A stretch of 64,000 nt of DNA, taken from Lacrimispora sphenoides. GTDB taxonomy: Bacteria; Bacillota; Clostridia; Lachnospirales; Lachnospiraceae. The position numbers and the translations under genes were made by a program. The notes under the pieces are model-generated. The model was not told the DNA's origin and did not search any database. It saw nothing but the letters and a program-made list of their open reading frames with translations. Shown piece after piece: positions 12,001-20,300 of the stretch (position 1 is the first letter of the stretch; the number at the start of each line of letters is the position of its first letter). The stretch covers positions 1,448,001-1,512,000 of the forward strand of contig NZ_FOIP01000001.1 in NCBI RefSeq assembly GCF_900105215.1, given 5' to 3'.

Positions 12001-13959
12001 TCCGACAAAGACTTAACAGCACTTGCCGGCACCATGACAACTGGAAATGGCGGCATTGGGGAATCAGAGATGCTTCCTTTGGGAACTTATTATGTAAAGG
12101 AGCAAAAAGCCCCTGCCGGTTATGAATTAAGCGACAGAGTATATGAAGTAACACTTGGCAGTGAAAAAGAGGCTTACACGGTCCAGGCAGACGGAAATGA
12201 TTTCGTTACCGATGATTATGGAACCGGATCTCTGGTATTTAATAAGGTCGACAGTTTAACAGGAAAAGCGCTTGCTTACGCCCGGTTCTCCCTGACAAAA
12301 AAAGAGGCACAGGTAGACGGAGCCTTTGAACATTTTACAGAAAACTTAAAAAACAAGAGTCCGGATGAGCTGAATGCAATGGGAATTAGTGACATTGAGA
12401 CAGAAGATGGAAAAATCCTCTTTACGGCGGTAAACGGCCATGTTGACATGAAGGGAATCCCATATGGAACGTATACTCTTAAGGAAGAAAAGGCACCAAA
12501 CGGCTATTTGAGCCTTAATGGAAAGGCAGAATTTGATTTTGCCATTACTGAGGACCAAAGGGAAGCTGACCTTGGAAACGGCAATGCAGTAGTCAATGAG
12601 CGGGCCCAGTTTGAACTCCAGCTTAAGAAACTGGATAATCTTGGAAACAGAGTAAGCGGAATTCAGTTTGAGATCTTAGGACCAGGACGGTATGAAGAAA
12701 ATGGAGTTTTATCTATTTTTGGAGCCAATCGGTTTAAGACTGACGCGGACGCTGACACCGGATTGTTTACCACCGGCGAGGACGGAATCATTTACCTGGG
12801 ACTTAAGCACGGGGATTACCGGATCAGGGAAATCTCAACCGACCGGTACGATTTCATTGAGCCGTTCTATATCAGGATAGACGAGGAAGGCAAAGTAAGT
12901 ATCTTAAAGGATAACAGCAGTGCAGTGACGGTTTTAAATGAAGCTCTTGTGACCATTGCTGTGACGAATAAGATCAGCACCGGAAATCTGGAAATGGAAA
13001 AGGTAGACGGCGAAAATACCGGAAAGAGGCTTGAGGGAGCAGAATTTGTGCTGTCTAATCTTTCTACCCTGGTTCCGGGAGCCTGGGACAGCTACCGTTA
13101 TCAGGTGGCATCAGAGGGCGTCTCCTGGACGGCTGATCAGGTTTTGGGGAATACCATAACCTTTGTGCTGAACGGAAAAGGGGTTATCACGAACCTGCCA
13201 TACGGCACTTACCGCCTGGTTGAGAAAAAAGCACCGGATGGATACCTTCTTGGAACGACACCATGGTCAGTAGAATTTACAATCAATGACTCCAATAAGG
13301 AGATCCGGTATACCAAACCAGGACTGTTTGAAAAAACAAATGGAGCGATTGAGAATATGCCGTCTAAGATCACTGTAGTAAAAACCAATGCGGTCTATGC
13401 GGATGTGAAACTAAAGGGTGCCGAGTTTATCTTAAAGGCTTCTGACGGTAGATATGTAAAGCTGGATCAAGGGTCCTTTGCCGGATATACGGACGATAAG
13501 GCGGCAGCAGGAAGGTTTGTAACCGACAGCGACGGGCAGTTTGTGATAAAGAGGCTGCCAAAGGACACCTACACCTTCCTTGAGACAAAAGCTCCGGCCG
13601 GATATTATATTAACAACAATATAGCGCCTGTGACATTCGATGGAATCAATAGCTTTACCATTACCATTCAGGATGAGAAAATCAAAGGCGGCGGAGGTTC
13701 ATCAGGAGGACCTTCCGGAAAGGATAACCCAGGTGGTCCGGGTAAAATGGTGACGATTGTTCCAGACCCAGTGCCGCTTGCAGACCTGCCCAGTGGAGGA
13801 TCCGTGGATCTGTTAATTGTTGACGACGGAAACGTACCCCTTGCCAAACTGCCTAAGACAGGTGACCGGCAAAATGCCGCCGGTAAGGTGATGGTGACCC
13901 TGTCCGGATTCATGATGGCTCTTTATGCAGCACTTAGCAAAAAGAAAAAAGAAAATTAA
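1..13959 (+). CDS. Giant LPxTG-anchored SpaA/Cna-B repeat surface protein, 5' end outside window
   Basis: The frame is open from the first base, so the start and signal peptide lie upstream; 4,652 residues are visible. Most of the protein is a chain of roughly 25 SpaA/Cna-B (prealbumin-like) domains. They are recognised by repeated ends such as KEIKAPEGY, KEQKAPAGY and EKKAPDGY, where the Glu is the usual isopeptide-forming residue. Around residues 2490-3150 the chain is interrupted by DUF11-like segments (for example YTLYVKN), followed by an SdrD-B-like segment with DDNNNGIQDE near residue 3160. The C-terminus has a Gly/Ser/Pro linker, the anchor LPKTG at 13849-13863, a hydrophobic stretch and a KKKKEN tail, a complete sortase signal. 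The protein should be a covalently wall-linked, internally cross-linked stalk, either an adhesin or a pilin-like fibre. The ligand cannot be read from sequence. No sortase gene lies in the window. Confidence 0.93.
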   Translation, partial: TGSIKAGILYTFTITYTMQAAPLYEYAAGGKLSLFDSYENAKILFTVPDGIAIEEQPGKVKLVSSDGEGKVYEISVGDEQNVIRPGKSDSITMNAYIDGNGKRAVGEEFTLPQDSVAFYADVKVADKTDKEHVTYPGNIETITYAEQPADTTMTLVSDDAWHIKKSVSPADNSYTVVRDNAGNPEFVDITYLIEVGMYGSSGDISRQPGGTIYQTYGRTGFKEDSFKITDSLKILTEHAPEAMKPVSVTATWGDGSDVHVINNEDGSITIDQFKTQGQNGADHIYVSDQAPTYSSYLVTARYPYEPFLLKYNDERAGNKSVFTVNNKAHLEYVKLGADQLVAEDSDVNVAVHEVNKPAVIKIMKEIDEGLGLTRKYDLAMEKEYPGMAGFEIYSLDSDNSQTPYDNYTVIDSHSQKINNNNIAVNPSNEETESGFYATGDDGYIQIQVDPGTYVIKEKSNPVGTQFSFAKLGTNAVVSGNDIKVTLKADERAEITVVNEVIGKGAIEFYKKARTWTSADLIETNLAALDGAEFTLYQKNEDGSLSEVKTVKSDNKGYVLFKPVTPGDYIVREKSANGYILDNHDYQVTVEAGKTSPIKTGNNILVNTLNEAKINVTKWMQDDKGDYIKVPGVNRGDFNNKFWFEENVGGTWKKVSVGSKTIYSLDDASQFNAALPVFDGRGKKIEYRIVEEVPEGYSDGNGSKDGFSQETKENKTYIYKTFTLEALKMTQVDLKNNKGGTLKLQKDAWSINSNSLNKNASKSGFQFNLYYKVGNDFTEVLPQKVYTTDGKGEILVKGLDVTKEYYWSEINSSGRLEPEDSAKTVISEDKVFIGPYKVTRESDTTVKAYNIPQKIPYWLYKVDITDNKNPITAQFKITRDVDKTVIFNGAVSNVGTYVILDPGTDYIIEEIVAPVNFVKGNSIKITTPNGPVLKADLERWFSQGNMETRRTFENKPYKSVSIKKTQYDANGTANQNAVIPFDVYVKNGSDFTIAGSLNSSVSTQLAPGTYYFKEVVPSGNINPYYLLSDAEKAQGAHPGDPGYEIYGTDVYYGPVIITAASASNEKNLALYLAGPNKPLVNYKDYGKVTVTKKDALRDITVNGAVFGIFKAEGFDVNNWENSILNPIQTATTSGSGQATFDSSSLKIFDTDGSRIAYVIAEITPPEGYLPSHEILTTTLMEGKVITTVNGDTNGSPLVIKNEPKLTIRTQKYWRDGWNYQFYPVDHVLGNVKLALYKVNADGITADYVKTETTNTYDGIATFYDINRNDTYYVVEVRVPTKEETGFGFDLNMMDKTPLAEGNSEPPKTLSVSDLEAGTYNAVKYTGKDLAETADSLIQNTDPLYNYKPWVQFNILKTCDGTAFDGTSHSAENVNGAKFTLYKMKGDEKDLSGIRLEDLADESLFEKVDSYESGTRINPKTGIRAAGEFDTAILETGKVYWLVEDESAPGYQLPGGRQIVAVFAPKDSGYSGYNDMLHLYENGRNDQIAVVKNQHGDGPGGLDAYYFQIALNKWLKDAGKPNAEPTLLGGAKFQIWLLDPDSKEKLLPVEVVETGLESDSENKTGYALSKMISMGKLKAELESKGFDETSIDRILKLENEEVKVLFGLEEVYAPSKIQMDTTLHYLKVTIPKNKDIIDSQYFWEQGKSEEYRLINTVLDQYPVTLAKYGYVPDTGTFGKTDEELNVLNIGKTPLSGVQFEIWQYLWENGSYSYVKIGTYTTESNGQVKIPNGLKAGRYRLKETLTVGQQKNYITMYTGENDLWRYFTVGSTPSTVNVYNPEKPELVIEKTTWAGNPFIDLGGIIFTIQKQGGSEIKAATIKLANGKYAASFSNLNSGVYTIKAEALGSEAAKAVTSGYFETATVNVGYEAKANGEKVTLVPVGNGVKGKLATAVVKNPRLADLVIHKTDAETKASGSGMAGASFKVEYLKFRSGTDLIGGVLQNVTDVGYKKPDQGFTVKGTLTDNKDGSYTMKGCEPGWYRITEQKAPAGYTIDAQPMIVAVVGDMAGGYEGTVSVTIENRKKAELTVTKKLFFGDGFKNDENLAGKLPAEIVFDIYTYSNNAYKQVLDENSKPVQVKIQSFAAQDGYYTAKGTVLLPQNPVGGAYYLKEHENSDWVLSALGVEDNGTLQADGYIKAGGVSDFTSQNPVSITVNNQYAKAKIRLTKVDGMDPSNQLTGAAFKLYSDPELTKAVGDFTEIGQSGVYEIVFSTKVYSPGTYYIKEVNAPAGYIAITTAIPAEGLAAETGKTTEITVKNQGGIDLEITKYSGNGGLESLKSGISFELYRKSAGGTWTYVTEGTTDSQGKLSFRGLDLPAGDSYGVYEVTKKEYGLETFRMSSFEGDEGTILPTTADVIKNGETKAGLDLYVLTGNNTVTPGVYGFKAHNQEALPLRLIKNDVNKSDNPGGSVAVFMKITEKETGNQVGDMVAVPYGEAGITVLLLPGTYVIEETAVTQNSLGYVINKDDTRTIYRKEVEITKGIIPDACEFTNVKQKTGVTLDKTSLTTTLKDLWWNEGQTVTYTLTPHVVNSIPLDRFVITDTGLKMLDAGKSVLSEADYTNEKYTITGVKPGKATEQNRIKGAQTGTIMADVTFYDFNGIQVGEVQSVAVSSDGEIGLVKPVSGKKVKSFQISYRDDTLKGSTDNHYALGNDFVPGSIEVTVKLNRQDAKLPDGTYKKEIKYIRNVADVAMDFRTWDINGTLSQNQEKSQAEKECDIQVIQSQAPTISVKKSVDPIKGIQPSDILTYTLYVKNDTTSDDPDIVPMQKPILIDYVPLGVTVSGESAGENHLLKAVTLKDAPEGVTIEETVRKVDKDTGRETLFIQLNGALAKGESVSVEVKAQIAGSVINYGKNILNELYVTSDVLQPAFSLNQTGASFMIKTDSGSKWPSPDLPKDVKLPDEKYRSYGYASDSAENTMSTGTGLVLHKEVKGNLDTRFVSGTTVGTVGKSADDTDLTNSDGSVLYRLMVNNDSNSNFITQLQFMDILPVQGDYSTGGFDRKSDYRLKYVGIQSIAIENRMDHDSGRKVSGFSHEVTYSDKVFKDSATAKAGKDSMLSGNSDGFWNVSSNDPSAIRIKITDPLFYLAPGENLVVTYETVVPYTEKKELDDVAYGYAVNDFATSYSYKQNLSDDSEIKFIQVQTSNAVQVVLIPGKVKVSGRIWIDDNNNGIQDESIENDHLLTDLLPLLQSKYFEVSLMKYGKSGDNEDNGTVGLSDARFLFDGLTPAKPFGITGSEFTKDQENSWYSNQSLIVTKLKGDDPAHYQIFVKTKDMPVGYEDLVLKLAKPTMLSTGENPEAGRSRLPETLVKEGINYEESLDSNFKGGKGSYSSEDFFLWSTGDIYDKTKDIGFVPFRNVTIKKTNEAGNPVEGAHFSVYGPYTNEEMTAFKKNGITNTEALGKPVAQGSTALDGTEAIWSAGELLYYRNYIVVEDQATAGYEIANAKTADMVPMDSYQVKGQKAWELLSKEFKTDGNPIPSVITVKNGYVSGSLEFTKLDGLTEKELGGAAFRIEKKDAAVEDAWKAFIEAIKADPESMGVTKVTATDNAVEFEVVTGKVTLTGIPYGTYTLSEIRVPDGYDITKKQADIEFRIETNGQKAVLSNLPGNLIKNTRTEYSLSLKKADNTGNDKVAGIKFAITGPGKYESSSWNPFSKDTFKLNDPSESGYEVKQTDEDGRITWNLPYGDYKIEELDAEGYETVAPFYVRIDVNGTVSLLNGEGRSELTLSSSEQNQINLIVKNVIKTGSLDLEKLDGETRKAIRGAQFELSGTSLIDGAFAAYQNHVTGLGVSHVSTGTENGRLYIRFQVDGTEDSMKGLLTQIPYGSYTLKEIKAPEGYLFSSGSEWIMDFTIESAEGVNLTGSNGIVNTPHELNIEKRDQMTEEILPGAVFVMMTTDGTYVALDENNSYTGLKESQAEGSAFTTGSDGRVTVKRLPAGNYVLKEIEAPANYGVTADKEITVLRSGNTETVMVYDVRNMAKIRINKAASHNHEMRLDGAVFEIYSDKDLTALAGTMTTGNGGIGESEMLPLGTYYVKEQKAPAGYELSDRVYEVTLGSEKEAYTVQADGNDFVTDDYGTGSLVFNKVDSLTGKALAYARFSLTKKEAQVDGAFEHFTENLKNKSPDELNAMGISDIETEDGKILFTAVNGHVDMKGIPYGTYTLKEEKAPNGYLSLNGKAEFDFAITEDQREADLGNGNAVVNERAQFELQLKKLDNLGNRVSGIQFEILGPGRYEENGVLSIFGANRFKTDADADTGLFTTGEDGIIYLGLKHGDYRIREISTDRYDFIEPFYIRIDEEGKVSILKDNSSAVTVLNEALVTIAVTNKISTGNLEMEKVDGENTGKRLEGAEFVLSNLSTLVPGAWDSYRYQVASEGVSWTADQVLGNTITFVLNGKGVITNLPYGTYRLVEKKAPDGYLLGTTPWSVEFTINDSNKEIRYTKPGLFEKTNGAIENMPSKITVVKTNAVYADVKLKGAEFILKASDGRYVKLDQGSFAGYTDDKAAAGRFVTDSDGQFVIKRLPKDTYTFLETKAPAGYYINNNIAPVTFDGINSFTITIQDEKIKGGGGSSGGPSGKDNPGGPGKMVTIVPDPVPLADLPSGGSVDLLIVDDGNVPLAKLPKTGDRQNAAGKVMVTLSGFMMALYAALSKKKKEN

Positions 13960-13981
13960 AAAAATAAAGGAAATCTGTTTA

Positions 13982-14010
13982 TTGACTTTATTAAATGAAC
14001 TTGTTATAAT
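13982..14010 (+). promoter_or_regulatory. Sigma-A-type promoter upstream of gdhA
   Basis: TTGACT (13982-13987) and TATAAT (14005-14010) are separated by 17 bp, a near-consensus match. It lies 23 bp after the surface-protein stop, so it probably starts the gdhA transcript with a leader of about 118 nt that passes through the hairpin at 14033-14070. Confidence 0.75.
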
Positions 14011-14032
14011 TTTTTAGAAGTTATAACAAGGC

Positions 14033-14070
14033 AAAGGGGCCGGAACTTAAAATAGTTCTGGCCTCTTTTT
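14033..14070 (+). terminator. Intrinsic terminator or attenuator before gdhA
   Basis: An 11-bp stem (14036-14046 with 14055-14065, two G-U pairs) is followed by TTTTT. It can terminate the giant surface-protein transcript. However, it lies downstream of the promoter at 13982-14010, so it could also attenuate gdhA. Confidence 0.75.
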
Positions 14071-14083
14071 GCCATTTTAAGTA

Positions 14084-15469
<1,386 letters not shown>

Positions 15470-15477
15470 GAAAATAA

Positions 15478-15515
15478 GGGACTGCTTCCCCTAAAAGGGA
15501 AGTGGTCCCAATTTT
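15478..15515 (+). terminator. gdhA terminator
   Basis: A 13-bp stem (15478-15490 with 15497-15509, two G-U pairs) with a six-base loop is followed by a T-rich tract. It starts nine bases after the gdhA stop. Confidence 0.9.
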
Positions 15516-15534
15516 TAAAATAAGAAAAATATGC

Positions 15535-15563
15535 TGGCATTATCATCATTTTTGGTATATAAT
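15535..15563 (+). promoter_or_regulatory. Probable promoter of the DUF3881 gene
   Basis: TGGCAT (15535-15540) and TATAAT (15558-15563) are separated by 17 bp. The transcript would carry a leader of about 155 nt before the DUF3881 start. Confidence 0.55.
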
Positions 15564-15579
15564 AATCGATAAGGCTTGA

Positions 15580-15604
15580 GGCGGAGTATACTTCGCCTTA
15601 TTGT
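15580..15604 (+). other. Leader hairpin upstream of the DUF3881 gene
   Basis: GGCGGAGT and ACTTCGCC can form a short stem with one wobble pair and a four-base loop, followed by a weak T-rich tail. It lies about 20 bp past the promoter at 15535-15563. It may be a weak attenuator; the T tract is interrupted. Confidence 0.35.
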
Positions 15605-15725
15605 TTTCCAGGAATTATTAAAATGAAGGTAGGCATAGCGCAGCCCAAGTTCAGTAAATTAGCCGTTCGGTGAACTGCGGCGAATTGAACTTCCTTAAGA
15701 TTATTAGAAAGCAGGTGATGATCCT

Positions 15726-16613
15726 ATGCATAAATTCTTGAGAACCATTGGTTTCAGCCAATATCAAAAAGACAAGGAAATAGAAAAATTATTGGATAAG
15801 CTCTGTGAAGATTTGTCCGACCTGAAACGGATTCAGATTGATGAGGAATCCAATCTCTGTGAGCTTCGCAGGGAAGTGGCTCCAGGTATGGGGATTGCTG
15901 TCTTTGGAGAAATGGACCGGGAAGGTAAATTTCAAAGAAGCTATTATTATCCATATTTGAAAAGTAATGATATGACATCAGAAGTATCCTGTACCATCCA
16001 GCGTCACACGGAGCGGGAAACTTACGCCGGCCTTTTGGATGAATTTAAGGTGGGGATTTCCCTCATATTCTATATAGACAATTCCTTTGAGTGCAGGGAA
16101 CGGATCATTGATCATCATCCTTTGGATACCAAGGATGTCTGTCTTTCCGGTCTTGCAGTAAGTGGTAAGGTCCTTCTTCCCATTCAGAAAACAGAGATTC
16201 AGAGGGAAAATGCCAGAGTGGCGGCAATGGACCGTAATACGCTTTTAGAAGCGGCTAAGAACGGCGATGAAGATGCGATGGAGACTCTTACCATTGAAGA
16301 TATTGATTTATATTCCCAGGCTTCCAGAAGGGTGATGAAGGAGGATCTGTATTCCATCATTGATTCCTGTTTTATGCCCTGCGGTGTGGAATGTGACCAG
16401 TACTCCATTATTGGAGAGATCATAAAGATAGATGAGAAGAAAAATCAGATCACCAAGGAAGAGGTTTATGATTTCACTTTGGAATGCAGCGACCTTATAT
16501 TCCACGTAGGAATTGCGAAAAAAGATTTGGTGGGAACTCCGGAGATCGGACGCAGGTTTAAGGGACAAATATGGATGCAGGGCATCGTAAATTTTACAGA
16601 GCCTGTAGAATAA
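15726..16613 (+). CDS. DUF3881 family protein of unknown function
   Basis: This 295-residue soluble acidic protein matches the DUF3881 family, which I recognise from Lachnospiraceae and related clostridia. It starts MHKFLRTIGF and contains conserved stretches such as PYLKS, SCTIQRH and FYIDN. There is no signal peptide, membrane segment or catalytic motif. The function is unknown. A GCAGGTGATG ribosome binding site precedes the ATG. It lies alone between the gdhA terminator and a tRNA gene, so the neighbourhood gives no functional clue. The family assignment is good, but nothing further can be said. Confidence 0.85.
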   Translation: MHKFLRTIGFSQYQKDKEIEKLLDKLCEDLSDLKRIQIDEESNLCELRREVAPGMGIAVFGEMDREGKFQRSYYYPYLKSNDMTSEVSCTIQRHTERETYAGLLDEFKVGISLIFYIDNSFECRERIIDHHPLDTKDVCLSGLAVSGKVLLPIQKTEIQRENARVAAMDRNTLLEAAKNGDEDAMETLTIEDIDLYSQASRRVMKEDLYSIIDSCFMPCGVECDQYSIIGEIIKIDEKKNQITKEEVYDFTLECSDLIFHVGIAKKDLVGTPEIGRRFKGQIWMQGIVNFTEPVE

Positions 16614-16626
16614 GTTTAAATATGTC

Positions 16627-16655
16627 TTGACGAAAAGTGCGATTGTGAATATAAT
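16627..16655 (+). promoter_or_regulatory. tRNA-Arg promoter
   Basis: TTGACG (16627-16632) and TATAAT (16650-16655) have an exact 17-bp spacer. It lies about 97 bp upstream of the mature tRNA, so there is a 5' leader containing two inverted repeats, including GGGG-ATTCG-CCCC. Confidence 0.75.
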
Positions 16656-16752
16656 AGTAGTCGGACCGCACTCAGCGGGATCGAGTGAATGCCTTCCAAG
16701 GGAGTTAAAGCGTTCACTTTTGGGGATTCGCCCCACATAAAATTTCATAAGT

Positions 16753-16829
16753 GTTTCTGTAGCTCAGCAGGATAGAGCGTCCGCCTCCTAAGCGGAAGGC
16801 CAGCGGTTCGAATCCGCTCAGGAACGCCA
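16753..16829 (+). tRNA. tRNA-Arg (anticodon CCT), CCA encoded
   Basis: A full cloverleaf can be drawn. The acceptor GTTTCTG pairs with CAGGAAC, and the D stem is GCTC/GAGC. The anticodon stem TCCGC/GCGGA has the loop CTCCTAA, giving anticodon CCT. The T stem AGCGG/CCGCT has the loop TTCGAAT. A discriminator G and genomic CCA follow. The total is 77 nt. It reads the AGG codon, which is common in this window. Confidence 0.97.
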
Positions 16830-16837
16830 GAATTTTC

Positions 16838-16876
16838 GCCGAAGGCCTGATTTTATTAGGTATTCGGCTTTTTTTT
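16838..16876 (+). terminator. tRNA-Arg terminator
   Basis: GCCGAA and TTCGGC pair, with an inner CCT/AGG helix, and are followed by eight T residues. It starts eight bases after the tRNA CCA end. Confidence 0.9.
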
Positions 16877-16928
16877 ATAGAGAATCCCCCGATATGGTGA
16901 TATATTAATATTCTTATTAAAAGATTAT

Positions 16929-16965
16929 GCTGTGAACCTTAGTTTTAAAGGGTTCACAGCTTTTT
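16929..16965 (+). terminator. Second intrinsic terminator
   Basis: A perfect 10-bp stem GCTGTGAACC/GGTTCACAGC (16929-16938 with 16951-16960) is followed by TTTTT. No gene is evident between it and the tRNA terminator, so it is either a backup terminator or the end of a small unrecognised transcript. Confidence 0.75.
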
Positions 16966-17046
16966 CTTTGCTGTTCCTAAGGATTAGTAATACCCTTAAA
17001 AAAGAATGTAAAATATTTAAGCGTGATGAGAAGTAAAATGGGATAA

Positions 17047-17078
17047 GTAACCATTCTGTAACCATTGAGATTTATAAT
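17047..17078 (+). promoter_or_regulatory. Probable activator-dependent promoter of the vWA/MBG surface gene
   Basis: The 9-bp sequence GTAACCATT occurs twice at an 11-bp period (17047-17055 and 17058-17066). A TATAAT -10 box (17073-17078) follows, and there is no recognisable -35. A related GTAACCTTT lies at 17128-17136. Direct repeats at one helical turn in place of a -35 are typical of response-regulator activated promoters. The leader to the gene would be about 230 nt. Confidence 0.5.
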
Positions 17079-17248
17079 GGAAAAAACATACCAATCAGAG
17101 GCAAAGTCCTAATTGTTACTATGTTTTGTAACCTTTATTCGCTGAATAAGTCCTGTATAGGTAAACTCCAACTTACAGGTAAGATTTACTGTCGGATTCG
17201 AGGCAGCAGCGGTAAAAATAGATTTAATATGGAGTTCTTAATATGGCA

Positions 17249-17271
17249 ATCCTGATTTTATAGGTCAGGAT
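17249..17271 (+). other. Leader hairpin before the second giant surface gene
   Basis: Perfect arms ATCCTGA (17249-17255) and TCAGGAT (17265-17271) lie 25-30 bp before the ribosome binding site. No T tract follows, so it is not a terminator. The rest of the leader (16971-17248) matches no riboswitch I recognise. Confidence 0.4.
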
Positions 17272-17312
17272 AAGATAGATGAATAAATATTAGCTAAGGA
17301 GGGGAACTTTTT

Positions 17313-20300
17313 ATGAAAAAAGTGAGAGGTAAATTCAGGCGAAGCCTGGCGGGTTTCCTTGCTTTCTGTGTAACCGCCACATCATTTAATACGGTGTCAT
17401 GGGCGGATGTAGGGAATGCGTTAGATACTCAAAATGTTACATTTATAATGTCCGGAGAGGATCTAAAGGAATCTGCTCAGGCAGCAGTTGATGAAGGAAA
17501 TACACTGGATTTTGATGATCTGGGCATTACTTCGGAAGAAAATACATCAAAGGAATATAAGAAATTATTTGAAGATGGTTCCGTATATGAATTCATGCCT
17601 TCTTATGATACGGATGAGGATGAAATCGCTGATGGAGCGCTTTTAAGGATGTTTATCCAAGTAAAGGATCAAAAGGAAGGATATCAGCTTACCGGAAATG
17701 AAAAGATAATCTTTCTGTATATGAATGATTCAGAAGGAACTATTAAATTTCGTACTGATATTGACGGATATTTAACAGAAAAAGTTTCCGTCAAAGGAAA
17801 TACTTTTTTACTGGAAAAGGAAATAACGGTACCAAGCGGGAAAGGGAAGGAAGAAAATCAGACCCCCGGGAAAGGTGCTGCAGAAGAAGAAACGACTGCT
17901 GCAGAAGAAACACCGGATGTAATACCGGATACAACAATTGCGCCGAGTGAAACCGAAGAAAACACAGAGTCTGCCGTTGCACCAGAGGAAGCAACGGAGG
18001 CTCCAGAAGAAACAACGGATAAAACAACGGATAAAACATCGGATAATACACGGGATGAAATGTCAGCTCCGAATGAAAGTAAAGAGAACGCAGAGGTACC
18101 CGCTGCACCAAAGGAAACGTCTGAGAGCAAAGAGCAGAATTCTGACAATGGCTCAGAGGTTAGCGAGCCTAAGGAAGCTGCCGTGGAAAATACGGATGCA
18201 AAAACAGAACAGATCTCCATGTCCCGTCACTTGGTGCATGTATTGACAGCTCCTGTTGAAGATACTGTTTCTGATGATGTTGCCACACCGGGTAATGCTA
18301 GCGAAACCGTGGAGGAAGAGGAGAAAAACGGATCTGACTCTCAAAATAACACAAAAAAGGCCACTAAGGGAGAAGAATACAGACATGTTATCGTGGATGA
18401 GTCTTATTATGCTAAGGCTTATGTTGTAACCTTAAAGGACTTAACGGCCGCTCAGAAAGACGGCCTTACACTTATCGTTAATCATCACGCTTATTATAAT
18501 GATGAGGAGAAGGTGGAAACTGAGACCTTAACAGGTTTTGATGCTGGGGAAGAGGTCTTTGCCAGAGATTATAGCTGGAATAAGGATACATTAGAATATT
18601 TGGGAGGCCCTCAGGATCATATCATAATCGGGGAACAGGAAGAGAACAAACTTGATCTTTATTATGAAGAGATTGTTCCGGATAAGGAAGAGGAAGACGT
18701 AGTGGTTCAGCCCAAATCCTATGTGTCTTTAAGAGCCAGATCCGCTTTCAGCCTTCTTAGCGAAGACAGTACAACACCTGGAATGGTATTTCCAACAAAA
18801 ACTGCTCAATGGGTAGATGAAAACAATGGAATCGCCAAAATTGAATTTTCCATATTCGGAAATCCGATTCGCCAGGGCAGTGATGTTGTATTAGTAATAG
18901 ACAGTTCCGGAAGTATGGCGGGTAAAAAGTGGACGTTAGCTGTAAATGCAGCCAAAGCCTTTATCACGAATTTGTATAAGCCGCAAGATGGTGTAGACTC
19001 AGATAACCGTTTGGCCATTGTTGATTTTGATTCCAGTGCGGCAAGGTATCCTTCAGGGTCCGGGGATTCTTTCATAAAGGCAGACGATACCATCAGGGTC
19101 AATCAATCGACGTATTCAGCAGCTAAATATTTTACGGATTATGTCTTGGCTTCGAGAATGTCTGCGCAAGGTGGTACTAATTATGATGTAGCCTTTGCGA
19201 AAGCAGAAGAGGCAATTAATGGGCGCTGGGATTCATCAAGACCTGCGTATATTGTATTCATGAGTGATGGGGAACCAAGGGATAATGAGTGGAGCCCTTA
19301 CCGTACGGGACAGGCAGGAGCGGAAAGGCTGAGAAACGATGGTGTTACGATCTATTCTCTGGGACTTGATATTGGAAATTCAGCATTTAACCGATTTATC
19401 ATGCCATTAGCCAGCGATCCGAAGAACACTTATGCTAAAAATATTAAGGATATCAACCAGCTGCCAGAGGTATATAACAATATTGCAAGCTCCATTAAAA
19501 TTGCAGGTACAAATGCTGTGATTACAGACGTAATCAATACAGATGCATTTGATATTGTCACAGATTACAATGGTGATACATGGTATGACGCATCTACAGG
19601 TACTGCAACCAAGTCAGCGGACGGCCGTACAGTTACATGGAATTTCGGAAATATTTCAGAAAATAAGGAAACCCTGACGATTTACATACGAGTGAAAAAA
19701 AACGTACAGGGAGGCACATCGCCGTATACGAATAAGAATGCGGATGTAACTTATAAGGATCCCAATTATGTGATCAAAACGAAAGATATCCCAAACCCCC
19801 GATTACCTGTGGGAGAAGTAGGAAATATCACAAGGAACTACTATCTGGTAAATAAAGATGGATATCCTATCAGTTCCACCGAAGCAACGGGTCAGATCGT
19901 TGAATTCAACAAACGTGTTGTATTAGGAACCGATTTATACGAAAGCGATTCGCTGCCATTTGGAACCTACGCTGTCTCCGCTCCGGCAGTGATTCAATAT
20001 GAAGACAGCAAATATCAGTACGTTGCCGCCAGTGCAGGTACCGGTAAGAACGGATCACCAAATCCGTCCGATGTCAGCTTAAACGCCCAGAATAAGGCCG
20101 TTAATCTATATTTTGGCTATCAGTTCATTTCAGATGTTACGGTAACATTTGATGGAAATGGAGGTACTCCTTCTGTCAGCACTGTTACAATTCCGAGGGA
20201 TACAGCACTTGGAGATAAACTTGCAAAGGTGGCAAGGGATGATGACTATATTTTCATGGGTTGGAATACCTCTCCTGATGGAAAAGGAGCCGCTTTCACA

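Noticed and set aside
15701..15719. A 14-base match TTATTAGAAAGCAG shared with 27326-27339
   Set aside because: A match of this length is expected by chance in an AT-rich 64-kb window, and the flanks do not align convincingly.
16656..16752. tRNA leader considered as a T-box riboswitch
   Set aside because: The T-box core sequence and antiterminator pairing are not visible, and the downstream element is a tRNA, not an amino-acid gene.
16753..16829. tRNA-Arg as a possible integration site for a mobile island
   Set aside because: No integrase, no direct copy of the tRNA 3' end in the window and no transposase genes were seen.
16971..17312. Leader of the second giant gene considered as a cyclic-di-GMP riboswitch
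   Set aside because: A short GGCAAAG-like stretch is present, but the conserved tetraloop receptor and paired regions of class I or II are not.
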